Positions 7,342-15,293 of a stretch of DNA of 31,081 nucleotides are shown piece after piece. The DNA is from Zeimonas sp937903095 (GTDB lineage Bacteria > Pseudomonadota > Gammaproteobacteria > Burkholderiales > Burkholderiaceae_E). Position 1 is the first letter of the stretch; each line of letters starts with the position of its first letter. Both the position numbers and the translations under genes were made by a program. The notes below the pieces were generated by a model, which did not search any database, was not told where the DNA came from, and saw nothing but the letters and a program-made list of their open reading frames with translations. The DNA is taken from positions 1 through 31,081 of the forward strand of contig CALCZN010000304.1 in assembly GCA_937903095.1 (NCBI GenBank). The letters run 5' to 3'.

Positions 7342-8451
7342 ATGGCGCTCGCGACGACGTGCCCGCAGTGCAAGACGAGCTTTCGGGTCGTTCCCGATCA
7401 GCTGAAGCTGCGCCGCGGTTTCGTGCGTTGCGGGCGCTGCCGCCACGTCTTCGCCGGCATCGACCATCTGCGCTACGTCGACGATGCGCAACTGGGCGCC
7501 GAGGCGCGGGCCGCCGGCGGCGACGACGCCGAATGGATCGTCATAGGCGCGCCCGCATCCGATCATCCGCTGTTCGCCGGGCCGCTCGACGACGATGCGT
7601 CCGCCGCGCAAACGGAGCAACGAGAAGAGCCGGCGTTCGAAGCACCCGAGGAGGGGCAGCCGCTGGGCGACACGTCCGCGGGAGATGCATCCGCCGAGGA
7701 AGCAGCCGCCGAGGAAGTACCGGTCGCCGAAGCACCCGTCGCCGAAACCTCCGCCGACGGAGCCCGCCCCGGCGAGGCGCACGACACTGCGCGCGACACC
7801 GCGCACGAGGCCGACGCGCCTCTCGCCGACGCGGCGCCCGACGACCCCCCGCCACCCTACGTCGAGCGCTACGCCGGCTCGGCCTACGACACGCGCGACG
7901 ACGACGAATCGGCGATCGACTACTTCTCGACGGCGCGCACGCGCGGCTTCGCCGACCGGCGCGGCCTCGCTGCCGGCCTGCTCGCGCTCGCGCTGGCGAT
8001 CGCGCTCGCGATGCAATGGGTCGTCGCGCAACGCTCGGCGATCGTCACGCAGCTGCCCTTCGCCGCTCCGCTGCTGGCTGCGGCGCTCGCGCCTTTCGGC
8101 CTGCGCATCGAGGCGCCGGACGAGCTGGATGCATTGACGATCGAATCCTTCGAGCTGCAGGCCTCCGCCGTTCCGGACGTGCTCGAGATGCGCGCGCTGC
8201 TGCGCAACCGCGCCGACCATCCGGTGCGCTGGCCGTCGATGCAGCTCACGCTCACCGATCCTTCGAGCCGCGTGCTGGTACGCCGTGCGCTGCACCCCGA
8301 CGACTACCTACCGCAGGCCGACGAAGCGCGCGACCGCGGCGTTCCGGCGGGCACGGAATGGCCGCTGCGCCTGGCGCTCGAGGCGCACGATCTGCAGGCC
8401 GCCGGCTACGACTACCGCGTGCAACTGTTCTATCCCCAGGAGCGACGATGA
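7342..8451 (+). CDS. Zinc-ribbon membrane protein, DUF3426 family
   Basis: 369-residue protein with a small MJ0042-type zinc ribbon at the N-terminus (Cys7, Cys10, Cys30, Cys33 in CPQC and CGRC). A long acidic Ala/Glu/Pro-rich low-complexity region runs from about 80 to 170. A single membrane helix lies at about 208-228 (LAAGLLALALAIALAMQWVV), followed by a DUF3426 domain at about 250-365 that should be periplasmic. The topology suggests a cytoplasmic zinc ribbon signalling across the membrane, but the role of the family is unknown. A GGGAGA ribosome-binding site lies just before the ATG. Its stop overlaps the start of the next gene (ATGA). It sits directly after prmA, as is common in Burkholderiales. 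Confidence 0.88.
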   Translation: MALATTCPQCKTSFRVVPDQLKLRRGFVRCGRCRHVFAGIDHLRYVDDAQLGAEARAAGGDDAEWIVIGAPASDHPLFAGPLDDDASAAQTEQREEPAFEAPEEGQPLGDTSAGDASAEEAAAEEVPVAEAPVAETSADGARPGEAHDTARDTAHEADAPLADAAPDDPPPPYVERYAGSAYDTRDDDESAIDYFSTARTRGFADRRGLAAGLLALALAIALAMQWVVAQRSAIVTQLPFAAPLLAAALAPFGLRIEAPDELDALTIESFELQASAVPDVLEMRALLRNRADHPVRWPSMQLTLTDPSSRVLVRRALHPDDYLPQADEARDRGVPAGTEWPLRLALEAHDLQAAGYDYRVQLFYPQERR

Positions 8452-9401
8452 CCCGACGCGTGCTGATCAGCGGCTCGATCGCCTACGACACGATCATGGT
8501 GTTCGAAGGCCACTTCAAGGATCACATCCTTCCCGATCGCGTGCACATGCTGAACGTGGCGTTCCTCGCGCCCCGGCTCGAACGCAACTACGGCGGCTGC
8601 GCGGGCAACATCGCCTACACGCTCTCGGCGCTCGGCGGAGAGCCGGTGATGCTCGCGACGATCGGTCGCGACGGCGACGCCTACCTGGCGCACCTGGCCG
8701 AACTGGGCATCGACGCTTCCACCGTGCTTCGGCTCGACGACGAATACACGGCGCAGGCCTTCATCACCACCGACCTGTCCGACAACCAGATCACCGCGTT
8801 CCACCCCGGCGCGATGTCGCACGCGCATCGCATCTCGGCGCGCGAGGTCTGCGGCGCGGATGCCGGCGCGGCGATCGGCATCGTGGCGCCGAACGGCCGC
8901 GAGGCGATGCTGCAGCATGCGCACGAGTTCCGCGAGTGCGGCGTGCCCTTCGTGTTCGATCCGGGGCAGGGACTGCCGATGTTCGACGGCGAGGCGCTGC
9001 GCGGCTTCGTCTCGATCGCCAGCGCGGTGACGGTCAACGACTACGAGGCTTCGCTGCTCGTCCAGCGCACCGGCTGGAGCGAAGAACGGATCGCGCAGCA
9101 GGTGCAGGCGCTGATCGTCACGCGCGGCGGCGAAGGGTCGCGCGTCTACGAAGGCGGCAAGGTGACGGAGATCGCGGCGCTGCCGGTGCCGCGCGCAGTG
9201 GATCCCACCGGCTGCGGCGACGCGTACCGCGCAGGTCTTCTGCACGCACGGGCGCTCGGCTGGAGCTGGGTCGACGCGGCGCGCCTGGGCAGCGTGATGG
9301 GCGCGATCAAGATCGAACACCGCGGCGGACAGAACCATCCGGTCGATCGCGCCGAGGTCGCGCGCCGCTTCCAACAGGCCTACGGCCGCGCGCCCTGGTA
9401 G
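8448..9401 (+). CDS. PfkB-family carbohydrate or nucleoside kinase
   Basis: 317-residue ribokinase-like kinase. The first PfkB signature YGGCAGNIAYTLSALG is at 48-63 and the second, with anion hole and catalytic base, is DPTGCGDAYRAG at 252-263 (Asp258). The lid-region sequence with HILPDRVHMLNVAFLAP resembles the adenosine-kinase-like branch seen in many proteobacteria, so adenosine or a related nucleoside is a reasonable guess, but sugar substrates cannot be excluded. The start is translationally coupled to the DUF3426 gene by a four-base overlap. Its 3' end overlaps the convergent yggU gene by 22 bases. Confidence 0.88.
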   Translation: MTRRVLISGSIAYDTIMVFEGHFKDHILPDRVHMLNVAFLAPRLERNYGGCAGNIAYTLSALGGEPVMLATIGRDGDAYLAHLAELGIDASTVLRLDDEYTAQAFITTDLSDNQITAFHPGAMSHAHRISAREVCGADAGAAIGIVAPNGREAMLQHAHEFRECGVPFVFDPGQGLPMFDGEALRGFVSIASAVTVNDYEASLLVQRTGWSEERIAQQVQALIVTRGGEGSRVYEGGKVTEIAALPVPRAVDPTGCGDAYRAGLLHARALGWSWVDAARLGSVMGAIKIEHRGGQNHPVDRAEVARRFQQAYGRAPW

Positions 9402-9700
9402 AGCGCGGCGCACAGCGCCGGCGCGTCGTGCGCGGCATCGAGCGCGAAGCGCTTGCGCCGACCGGTCTGCCCCGACACGAGCCGCACCGAACGCTTCGGC
9501 AGTGAGAGACGCTCGGCCAGGAAGCGGACGATCTCGTCGTTGGCGCGCCCTTCGATCGCCGGCGCGGCAACGCGCAGCTTCAGGCAGCCGTCGTGCTCGC
9601 CGACCGCCTCGGTGCGCGGTGCGCCGGGCTGCGCGGCAATGCGCACACGCCACGCGCCCGGCTCGCCTTCGAGCCAGGCCGGCAACTGCGCGCGATCCAT
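9380..9700 (-). CDS. yggU: DUF167/YggU family protein
   Basis: 106-residue small cytoplasmic protein. The core RIAAQPGAPRTEAVGEHDG and the motif IEGRANDEIVRFLAERL at about 69-85 are the DUF167 hallmarks, followed by VRLVSGQTGRRKRF. Function is not established. It lies 19 bases downstream of yggT, the conserved yggT-yggU pairing. Its 3' end runs 22 bases into the convergent kinase gene, so the two transcripts would be antisense to each other there. Confidence 0.9.
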   Translation of the reverse strand: MDRAQLPAWLEGEPGAWRVRIAAQPGAPRTEAVGEHDGCLKLRVAAPAIEGRANDEIVRFLAERLSLPKRSVRLVSGQTGRRKRFALDAAHDAPALCAALYQGARP

Positions 9701-9719
9701 CGGAGCCCGCGAGGCGGCC

Positions 9720-10292
9720 CTATGCGACGGCCGCGAAGAACGTCGGCATCACCGACTGCAGCAAGGTGAGCGCGAGCTGCGCGAGCAGGATCAGCACCAG
9801 CGGCGACAGGTCGACTCCGCCGATCAGCGGAACGAAGCGACGGATCGGCGCGAGGAAAGGGCGCGTGAGCGCGTCGATCGTCGGCGCGATCGGCGCGTGC
9901 GGATTGACCCACGACAGCACCGCCAGCAGCAGCACGAGCGCGGTGAGCAGCCACAGCGACCACTTCGCCAGCCAGAAGATCGCCAGCAGCACGACGACGC
10001 CGAAGGCCGGCGCGCGTCCGCCGCCGAACAGCAGTACGTAGAGCACCGCGAGCACGACGGCGAGCAGCAGCGAGGCCAGCAGGCTCGCCCAGTCGACGCT
10101 GCGCATGTTCCTGCGCGTGGCCGGAAGCACGCCGCGCAACGGCCGCACGATCCAGTCGGTGACGGCGATGACGAACTGGCCGAGCGGATCGCGAACGCCG
10201 AGTCCGAGCCAGTTCAGGTACGCGCGCAGAACGCAGGCGGTAGCCAGCAGGCTGCCGAGCGTTTCGAGCAGAAGCCAGAGTGCCTGGTGCAT
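9720..10292 (-). CDS. yggT: YggT family integral membrane protein
   Basis: 190-residue inner-membrane protein containing two YggT repeats. Hydrophobic helices are near 5-25, 69-90, 95-120 and 160-185. The repeated element appears as YLNWLGLGVRDPLGQFV at about 25-41 and WVNPHAPIAPTIDALTRPFLAPIRRF at about 128-153, each with the pattern of a Trp/Asn-Pro followed by a Pro-Ile/Leu-Arg step. The molecular role is uncertain; E. coli YggT has been linked to osmotic-shock resistance. It is separated from the upstream H1-like gene by a strong terminator and so needs its own promoter in 10293-10329; TATGCG or GAGAAT there are weak candidates. Confidence 0.9.
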   Translation of the reverse strand: MHQALWLLLETLGSLLATACVLRAYLNWLGLGVRDPLGQFVIAVTDWIVRPLRGVLPATRRNMRSVDWASLLASLLLAVVLAVLYVLLFGGGRAPAFGVVVLLAIFWLAKWSLWLLTALVLLLAVLSWVNPHAPIAPTIDALTRPFLAPIRRFVPLIGGVDLSPLVLILLAQLALTLLQSVMPTFFAAVA

Positions 10293-10329
10293 GAGGTCGA
10301 TTCCGCAACGCCCGCGATTCTCGCATACG

Positions 10330-10369
10330 AAAAAAAGAGTCCCGCACCGTGGGACATCCGGTGCGGGAC
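10330..10369 (-). terminator. Rho-independent terminator of the H1-like gene
   Basis: A perfect 11-bp stem, GTCCCGCACCG (10339-10349) with CGGTGCGGGAC (10359-10369) around a 9-base loop, is followed on the minus strand by a run of seven T (plus-strand A 10330-10336). It lies 51 bases past the stop of the H1-like gene and before yggT. Confidence 0.93.
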
Positions 10370-10419
10370 CCGTTGCATCGTGCGTCGCCGTCGGCGCACG
10401 ACGCTTCTACAGCGATGTG

Positions 10420-10986
10420 TTACGGACGGTTGCCCGTCGGGAACGGCCAGGCGGCTGCCGGATTCAGCGGCTTGGCGGCCGGGGCCGCGGCCGTTGCAGC
10501 GCCGTTCTTCTTCGCCGCGGGCTTCTTCGCCGCCGCTTTCTTCGCTGCCGGCTTCTTCGCGGCGACCTTCTTCGTCGACGCCTTCTTCGCTGCGGGCTTC
10601 GCGGCCTTCTTCGCCGGAGCGGCCTTGCGCGCGGCCGCCTTCTTCGTCGCCTTCTTCGCCGCGGGCTTCTTCGCGGCCGTCTTCTTCACGGCCTTGCGAG
10701 CTGCCATCGGCTTTTTGGCGGCGGCCTTGCGTGCGGTCTTCTTCGCTGCAGTCTTCTTCGCTGCGCCCTTCTTCGCCGCAGTCTTCTTCGCTGCGCCCTT
10801 CTTCGCAGCGGTCTTCTTCGCTGCAGCTTTCTTCGGCGCGGCCTTCTTCGCGGCGACGCGCCTGGTCGCTGCGCCCTTCGTCGCGGCCTTCCTGGCGACC
10901 TTTTTCGCGGTCGTCTTCTTCGTTGCTTTCTTCGCCGCGGCCTTCTTCGCGGCCGGCTTCTTCGCGGCTTTCTTGGCAGTTGCCAT
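10420..10986 (-). CDS. Lysine/alanine-rich histone H1-like (AlgP-type) protein
   Basis: 188-residue, extremely basic protein built almost wholly of KKPAAKKA, KKTAAKK and KKGAAKK type repeats, with little else except a C-terminal Pro/Asn tail ending WPFPTGNRP. It resembles the C-terminal tail of eukaryotic histone H1 and bacterial AlgP/AlgR3-like nucleoid proteins, so non-specific DNA binding is the likely role. It begins MATAKKAAKKPAAKK with a strong ribosome-binding site, AAGGAG, eight bases before the ATG. It is flanked by terminators on both sides and is probably monocistronic. Repeats of this kind vary in number between strains, so length is not diagnostic. Confidence 0.92.
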   Translation of the reverse strand: MATAKKAAKKPAAKKAAAKKATKKTTAKKVARKAATKGAATRRVAAKKAAPKKAAAKKTAAKKGAAKKTAAKKGAAKKTAAKKTARKAAAKKPMAARKAVKKTAAKKPAAKKATKKAAARKAAPAKKAAKPAAKKASTKKVAAKKPAAKKAAAKKPAAKKNGAATAAAPAAKPLNPAAAWPFPTGNRP

Positions 10987-11077
10987 GGAGGATCTCCTTC
11001 TCAGGATGTTGCGATGACGGAAACCCGTGCCGCAGCGCGAGTGCGCGTCGGTCGGAACGGGCTATTCATCGGCGCAA

Positions 11078-11090
11078 GAACACCGTGTTC
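11078..11090. promoter_or_regulatory. Inverted repeat, possible operator
   Basis: GAACACCGTGTTC is a perfect 6-bp inverted repeat around one central base. It lies 92 bases upstream of the H1-like start codon, where a promoter or operator would be expected. No regulator can be named. Confidence 0.3.
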
Positions 11091-11126
11091 CACGGTTCGT
11101 CGTTCCTACGCTAATGAATTCGGCGC

Positions 11127-11158
11127 AAAAAAAGCGCCGGAACCAATGGTTCGGCGCT
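11127..11158 (-). terminator. Rho-independent terminator downstream of ampD region
   Basis: Left arm AGCGCCGGAACC (11133-11144) pairs with GGTTCGGCGCT (11148-11158) with one bulged G and a three-base loop. On the minus strand it is followed by seven T (plus-strand A 11127-11133). The nearest minus-strand gene upstream, ampD, ends 366 bases earlier, so the transcript stopped here is unknown. Confidence 0.88.
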
Positions 11159-11524
11159 CTGTGGAGATCGTCGCAACGGGAATCGGATCGACCGTCGTCT
11201 GCTGCTTTCGCGAACTCGTCTGCATCCATTCTTTCCCGCACGAAGCCGTCGACCTCACCGGATCATCCCCTGCCACAGCAACTGATTTCACGCTTGAATA
11301 CACGTCGATAACTTCTTGTACTGACGTGAAATTCCGCTGTTATGCACACGCGAAATCTTACGGTGCTTGTAGGGCGTCCGCAACGGTTCGACGCGTTCGT
11401 CTTGACTCGCGCGCGGTTTCGTCGGCGTGCACGCAACACATCGCGAAGCCTTCGACGTCGCGAAGCGAAGCATCGAACGCGCGCGATGTCGCAGGCGATG
11501 CGATCGCGAGTGCGTCGACAACGT

Positions 11525-12115
11525 TCAGTACGGTCGGACGAGATCGCGCGCTTCGTGCATCGCATGCACGCGCGCCCAGTCGAACATCGGACCGGGATCG
11601 CGCTTGCGTTCCGGAGCGATGTCGCTGTGACCGGCGAGCCAGCGCAGCGGATGACGCTCGCGCAATGCGGCGATCAGGCGTCGAAGGCGACGGTACTGCG
11701 CTTCGGTAAAGCGATGCGACTCGTCGCCCTCCAGCTCGACGCCGATCGAGAAATCGTTGCAGCGCTGGCGATCGAGGAAGCGCGAAACGCCCGCGTGCCA
11801 GGCGCGCCGGTCGGTGTCGACGAACTGCAGCAGCTCGCCGCGGCGACGCACGAGGAAATGCGCCGACACGCGCAGCTCGCGCAGCGCGGCGAAGGACGGG
11901 TGCGACGAGGCATCGAGCCGATTGGTGAACAGGCGCTCGATCGCGTCTCCGCTGAAGCGCCCGGGCGGCAGGCTGATGTGATGCACGACGAGCAGCTCGA
12001 CGCGCGTGCCGGGCGGGCGCGCATCGAAGTTCGGCGAAGCGACCACGCGCGCGGCGGCGAGCCAGCCCGAGCCGTCTTCGCGCCAGGCGCCGGGCGACCG
12101 GCGCGCGCGCGTCAT
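11525..12115 (-). CDS. ampD: 1,6-anhydro-N-acetylmuramyl-L-alanine amidase
   Basis: 196-residue zinc amidase that releases the peptide from anhydro-muropeptides during peptidoglycan recycling in the cytoplasm. Zinc ligands fit the AmpD pattern: His45 in VVHHISL, His163 and Asp173 in GHSDIAPERKRDPG, with the catalytic Glu127 in SIGVELEG. There is no signal peptide, which separates it from periplasmic AmiD-type enzymes. Its ATG overlaps the pilR stop by four bases (ATGA), so translation is coupled to the two-component genes. Its product is the substrate source for Mpl, encoded elsewhere in this window. The start gives a normal family length. Confidence 0.94.
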   Translation of the reverse strand: MTRARRSPGAWREDGSGWLAAARVVASPNFDARPPGTRVELLVVHHISLPPGRFSGDAIERLFTNRLDASSHPSFAALRELRVSAHFLVRRRGELLQFVDTDRRAWHAGVSRFLDRQRCNDFSIGVELEGDESHRFTEAQYRRLRRLIAALRERHPLRWLAGHSDIAPERKRDPGPMFDWARVHAMHEARDLVRPY

Positions 12116-13614
12116 CCGTTCAGTCCGAGCCGCTGCATCCGGTAGCGAAGCGCGCGGAAGGTGATGCCGAGCAGCCGTGCGGCCGCGGTGCGGTTGTAGC
12201 GGGTCTTGTCGAGCGCGCGCTGGATCGCTTCGCGCTCGATCTGCTCGAGGTAGTCGGGCAGCGATTCGGGAACGCCGTCCTCGGAGACGCGCACCGGCCT
12301 GCGCTCGCCGGTCGCGCCGCTCGCCGGCGTCGTCGCGTCCGCGCCTTCGGCATCGATGCGCTCGTTCTCGTCGTCGTCGGAGACGATCGGCTTCAGGCCG
12401 AGATCCTCGACGTTGATCACGTCGCCGTTGGAGAACGCGAGCGCGCGCTCGAGCACGTTCTCCAGTTCGCGCACGTTGCCGGGGAAGCGATAGCTCTGCA
12501 GATAGCGCACGGCCACCGGCGCCAGGCGCGGCGCCTGGCCCGCGCCGCTGCGCCCGGCGAGCCGCGCGAGAATCGCGTCGGCGAGCACCGGGATGTCTTC
12601 GAGGCGCTCGCGCAGCGACGGCAGCCGCAGCTCGATCACGTTGAGCCGGTAATAGAGGTCCTGGCGGAAGCGCCCGGCGGCCACGCATTGCGCGAGATCC
12701 TGGTGCGTGGCGCTGACGATGCGCACGTCCACCGCTTCCTCGACGGTGGCGCCGACCTTGCGCACGCGCTTCTCCTGTATGGCGCGCAGCAGCTTCACCT
12801 GCATCGCCAGCGGCAGGTCGGCCACCTCGTCGAGAAAGAGCGTTCCGCTGTTGGCGGCCTGGAAGAAGCCGTCGCGATCCTGGTCGGCGCCGGTGAAAGC
12901 GCCCTTGCGATAGCCGAAGAACTCGGCCTCCATCAGCGACTCGGGAATCGCGCCGCAGTTCACCGCGACGAAGGGCTGCGCAGCACGCGCGCCGATCTCG
13001 TGGATCAGGCGCGCGGCCAGCTCCTTGCCCGAGCCCGATTCGCCGCTGATCGACACCGGCGCCATGCTGCGTGCCAGCCGCGCGATCTGCGCGCGCACCT
13101 CGCGGATCGCCTCCGAATCGCCGAGCAGTTGCCGCGCCGGCTGCGGCGACGACGCGACGACTTCGTTCGCCGGCGCGCCGCCCGCCTGCGACGGCAGCTG
13201 CAGCGCCGAGCGCACCAGGCTGCGCAGCGCATCGAGCGCGACCGGCTTGGCGAGATAGTCGAAGGCTCCGGCCTTCAGCGCCGCCACCGCGTTCTCCGCG
13301 CTGCCATAGGCGGTGATCACGGCGATCGGCGTTTGCGGATGACGCCGGTTGATCGACGCGACGAGCGTCAATCCGTCGCCGTCGGGCAGGCGCATGTCGG
13401 TCAGGCACAGCGCATAGGCGTTGCGCGACAGCGCCGCCTCGGCCTCGGCGATCGAGCCCACGCAGTCGACGTCGAGCCCCATGCCGACCAGCGTCAGCTC
13501 GAGCAGCTCGCGCAGATCGGCCTCGTCGTCGACGACGAGCACGCGGCGCAGCGGCGACGCACGCGAGGGGCGCGGCCCGTTGCGCGGGTTCGCGGTGTCG
13601 GCGGCTTCCTTCAT
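12112..13614 (-). CDS. pilR: Sigma-54-dependent response regulator PilR
   Basis: 500-residue NtrC-family regulator. The receiver domain (about 24-140) has the acidic pair VVDDE at 27-31, phospho-acceptor Asp73 in LTDMRLPDGD and Lys123. The AAA+ domain (about 162-400) has Walker A GESGSGKE at 191-198 and the sigma-54 contact loop GAFTGA at 238-243, then LFLDEVADLP as Walker B. The C-terminal Fis-type helix-turn-helix reads YNRTAAARLLGITFRALRYRM. An acidic spacer (SDDDENERIDAEGAD) precedes it. It is coupled to pilS by an ATGA overlap. PilR normally activates pilA and other type IV pilus genes; no pilin gene is in this window, so the pil assignment rests on the pilS neighbour and gene order. Confidence 0.92.
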   Translation of the reverse strand: MKEAADTANPRNGPRPSRASPLRRVLVVDDEADLRELLELTLVGMGLDVDCVGSIAEAEAALSRNAYALCLTDMRLPDGDGLTLVASINRRHPQTPIAVITAYGSAENAVAALKAGAFDYLAKPVALDALRSLVRSALQLPSQAGGAPANEVVASSPQPARQLLGDSEAIREVRAQIARLARSMAPVSISGESGSGKELAARLIHEIGARAAQPFVAVNCGAIPESLMEAEFFGYRKGAFTGADQDRDGFFQAANSGTLFLDEVADLPLAMQVKLLRAIQEKRVRKVGATVEEAVDVRIVSATHQDLAQCVAAGRFRQDLYYRLNVIELRLPSLRERLEDIPVLADAILARLAGRSGAGQAPRLAPVAVRYLQSYRFPGNVRELENVLERALAFSNGDVINVEDLGLKPIVSDDDENERIDAEGADATTPASGATGERRPVRVSEDGVPESLPDYLEQIEREAIQRALDKTRYNRTAAARLLGITFRALRYRMQRLGLNG

Positions 13615-15293
13615 TCCCGGGCGAAGGCCTCGTTGCGGGGCTCGACGACGAAGACGCTGCGCCAGCGCTGCGACGGCGAACCGGTTTCGTAGCGGATCGT
13701 CGCGCCGCTGGCGTGGCACAGCTCGCGCGCGAGATACAGGCCGAGTCCGGTGCCCCGGCTCTCGGTGGTGTAGAAGGGCTCGAATGCGTGCTCGCGCATC
13801 TCGTCGGTGAGGCCCGGACCGTCGTCGCAGACGCGCAGCTCGAGCCGCCGGTCGTCGCGCTCGCGCCACTCGATGCGCACCGCCTCGGTGGCCGTGGATG
13901 CGTAGCGAAGCGCGTTGGCGAGCAGGTTCAGCAGCACCTGGCGAAGGTGGTTCGAATCGAAGCGGATCGGCCGCGCGGTGGACAGCCGCACGCCGATGCG
14001 GGCGCGTTCGGCGCCGCTGGTCGCGACGAACTCGTCGACCAGCCGCCCGAGGAAAGGCTGCGCATCGATCGACTCGTCGGCCGAGCGATCGCGACGCGCG
14101 ATCGACAGCACGTCCTCGACGATGCGGTCGATGCGCACGGTGTTCGATTCGACGATGCGCGTCAGCCGCTGCAGCGAGGGATCCGTGATGCGTTCGGCGA
14201 GCAGCCCGTTGGCGTGGCGGATCGCGCCGAGCGGGTTGCGGATCTCGTGCGCGATCGACGCCGACAGCCTGCCCATCGACGCGAGCTTCAGCTGCTGGGC
14301 GCGATCCTCGACGAGTCGCTGGTCTTCGATCATCACGACCGTATCTTCGCCCGTCTCGGCCGTGCCGAGGAAGCGCAGCCGCACGCGCGTCGCCCGGCCG
14401 TCGACGTCCGGCAGTTCGAGATCGCTCTCGGCGCCGCGCGCGCCGCCGCTGCCGCGCCAGCGGGCGTGCGCGTCGCGCAGCATCGACCAGCCGCGGCCGC
14501 CCGCATCGGCGAGCGTCGGCGGCGCCGGCGACGCGATGCCGAGCAATGCGCGGGCCGCCGGATTCATCGCGCGCACGGCGCCGCGGGCGTCGACGATCAT
14601 CACGCCGTGCGCGAGTTCGGCGACGACGCGCGAAGTGACGGCGAGCTGGCGGCGCAGATCGTCGGCGCGCATCTGCGCGATGCGCTCCTGCGCGTGCAAT
14701 CGCGTGGCGAGCCAGTTCACCGTCATCGCGGTGGCGAAGCAGCCGATGCCGACCAGCCCGGCGAGCATCAGCGAAGCCGCGTCGCCGCCGGAAGGGCTCA
14801 TCAGCTGCCAGCCGGCCTGCGCGAGCACGAAGAGCGTGGCCGCCGCGGCGAAGAAGGCCGCCATCCGTCGCGTGGCGACGATCGCAGAGCCGGCGAGCGC
14901 GACGATCAGCAGCACGAGCAGCCCGCTCTTCAGGCCGCCGGCGGCGTGCATCAACGTGGACAGCGCGACGATGTCGGTGAGCGCCTGCGCCAGCACGAGC
15001 GCATGGAAGTGCGCGCGGAAGCGATCGAGCGTGGAGAGGAACAGCACGGCGGCGAGCAGGTACAGCAGCGCGGTGCCGCCGTAGAGTGCCGGGTCGCCGA
15101 GCCCGCCGGACAGCCGGCCGGTGTCGTGCAGCGGAAAGAAGGCGAAGAGCACGAGCGCGATCGCCACGCGGCTCGCCGCCAGCCAGCGCAGCGACGCCCA
15201 GTACGAAGGCGCGACGGCCGGCGAAGCGCCGATGCCCGACGCGGCGCGAGCGGCGGCTGCGGGCTCGGCTGCCAACGCAGGGCCACTCGTCAC
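13611..15293 (-). CDS. pilS: Sensor histidine kinase PilS
   Basis: 560-residue inner-membrane kinase. Six hydrophobic helices fill about 37-195, the PilS arrangement, followed by a coiled linker, a PAS-like domain (about 215-325, with AHGVMIVDARGAVRAMNPAA), and the kinase core. The phospho-accepting His349 is in SIAHEIRNPLGAIRH, the N box is LLNLLANALRYAS at about 454-466, the G1 box CDDGPGL at 489-495 and the G2 box GTGLGL at 514-519. The GTG at 15293 is chosen because it forms a GTGA overlap with the upstream stop, as elsewhere in this run; an upstream frame extension exists but would lie wholly inside the previous gene. It phosphorylates PilR. Confidence 0.91.
   Translation of the reverse strand: MTSGPALAAEPAAAARAASGIGASPAVAPSYWASLRWLAASRVAIALVLFAFFPLHDTGRLSGGLGDPALYGGTALLYLLAAVLFLSTLDRFRAHFHALVLAQALTDIVALSTLMHAAGGLKSGLLVLLIVALAGSAIVATRRMAAFFAAAATLFVLAQAGWQLMSPSGGDAASLMLAGLVGIGCFATAMTVNWLATRLHAQERIAQMRADDLRRQLAVTSRVVAELAHGVMIVDARGAVRAMNPAARALLGIASPAPPTLADAGGRGWSMLRDAHARWRGSGGARGAESDLELPDVDGRATRVRLRFLGTAETGEDTVVMIEDQRLVEDRAQQLKLASMGRLSASIAHEIRNPLGAIRHANGLLAERITDPSLQRLTRIVESNTVRIDRIVEDVLSIARRDRSADESIDAQPFLGRLVDEFVATSGAERARIGVRLSTARPIRFDSNHLRQVLLNLLANALRYASTATEAVRIEWRERDDRRLELRVCDDGPGLTDEMREHAFEPFYTTESRGTGLGLYLARELCHASGATIRYETGSPSQRWRSVFVVEPRNEAFARE

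Larger units (their letters stand above)
10987..11524. other. 538-bp gap without a convincing gene
   Basis: This stretch between the H1-like gene and ampD is less GC-rich than its surroundings. It holds an inverted repeat at 11078-11090 in the presumed upstream region of the H1-like gene and a strong minus-strand terminator at 11127-11158. Short open frames exist on both strands (for example 11106-11303 and 11288-11521, minus), but they lack ribosome-binding sites, have arginine/serine-rich compositions expected of random frames, and one reads through the terminator. No tRNA-like fold was seen. A small RNA or a long ampD 3' untranslated region is possible. Confidence 0.6.

Noticed and set aside
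10349..11017. Open frame rich in Phe-Phe-Ala repeats on the plus strand
   Set aside because: It is the antisense of the Lys/Ala repeats of the H1-like gene and has no ribosome-binding site.
11106..11303. 65-codon minus-strand open frame in the gap below ampD
   Set aside because: Its C-terminal codons read through the terminator hairpin and T run, and there is no ribosome-binding site.
11288..11521. 77-codon minus-strand open frame just below ampD
   Set aside because: Basic, Ser/Arg/His-rich composition typical of random frames here, no start signal and no recognisable motif.
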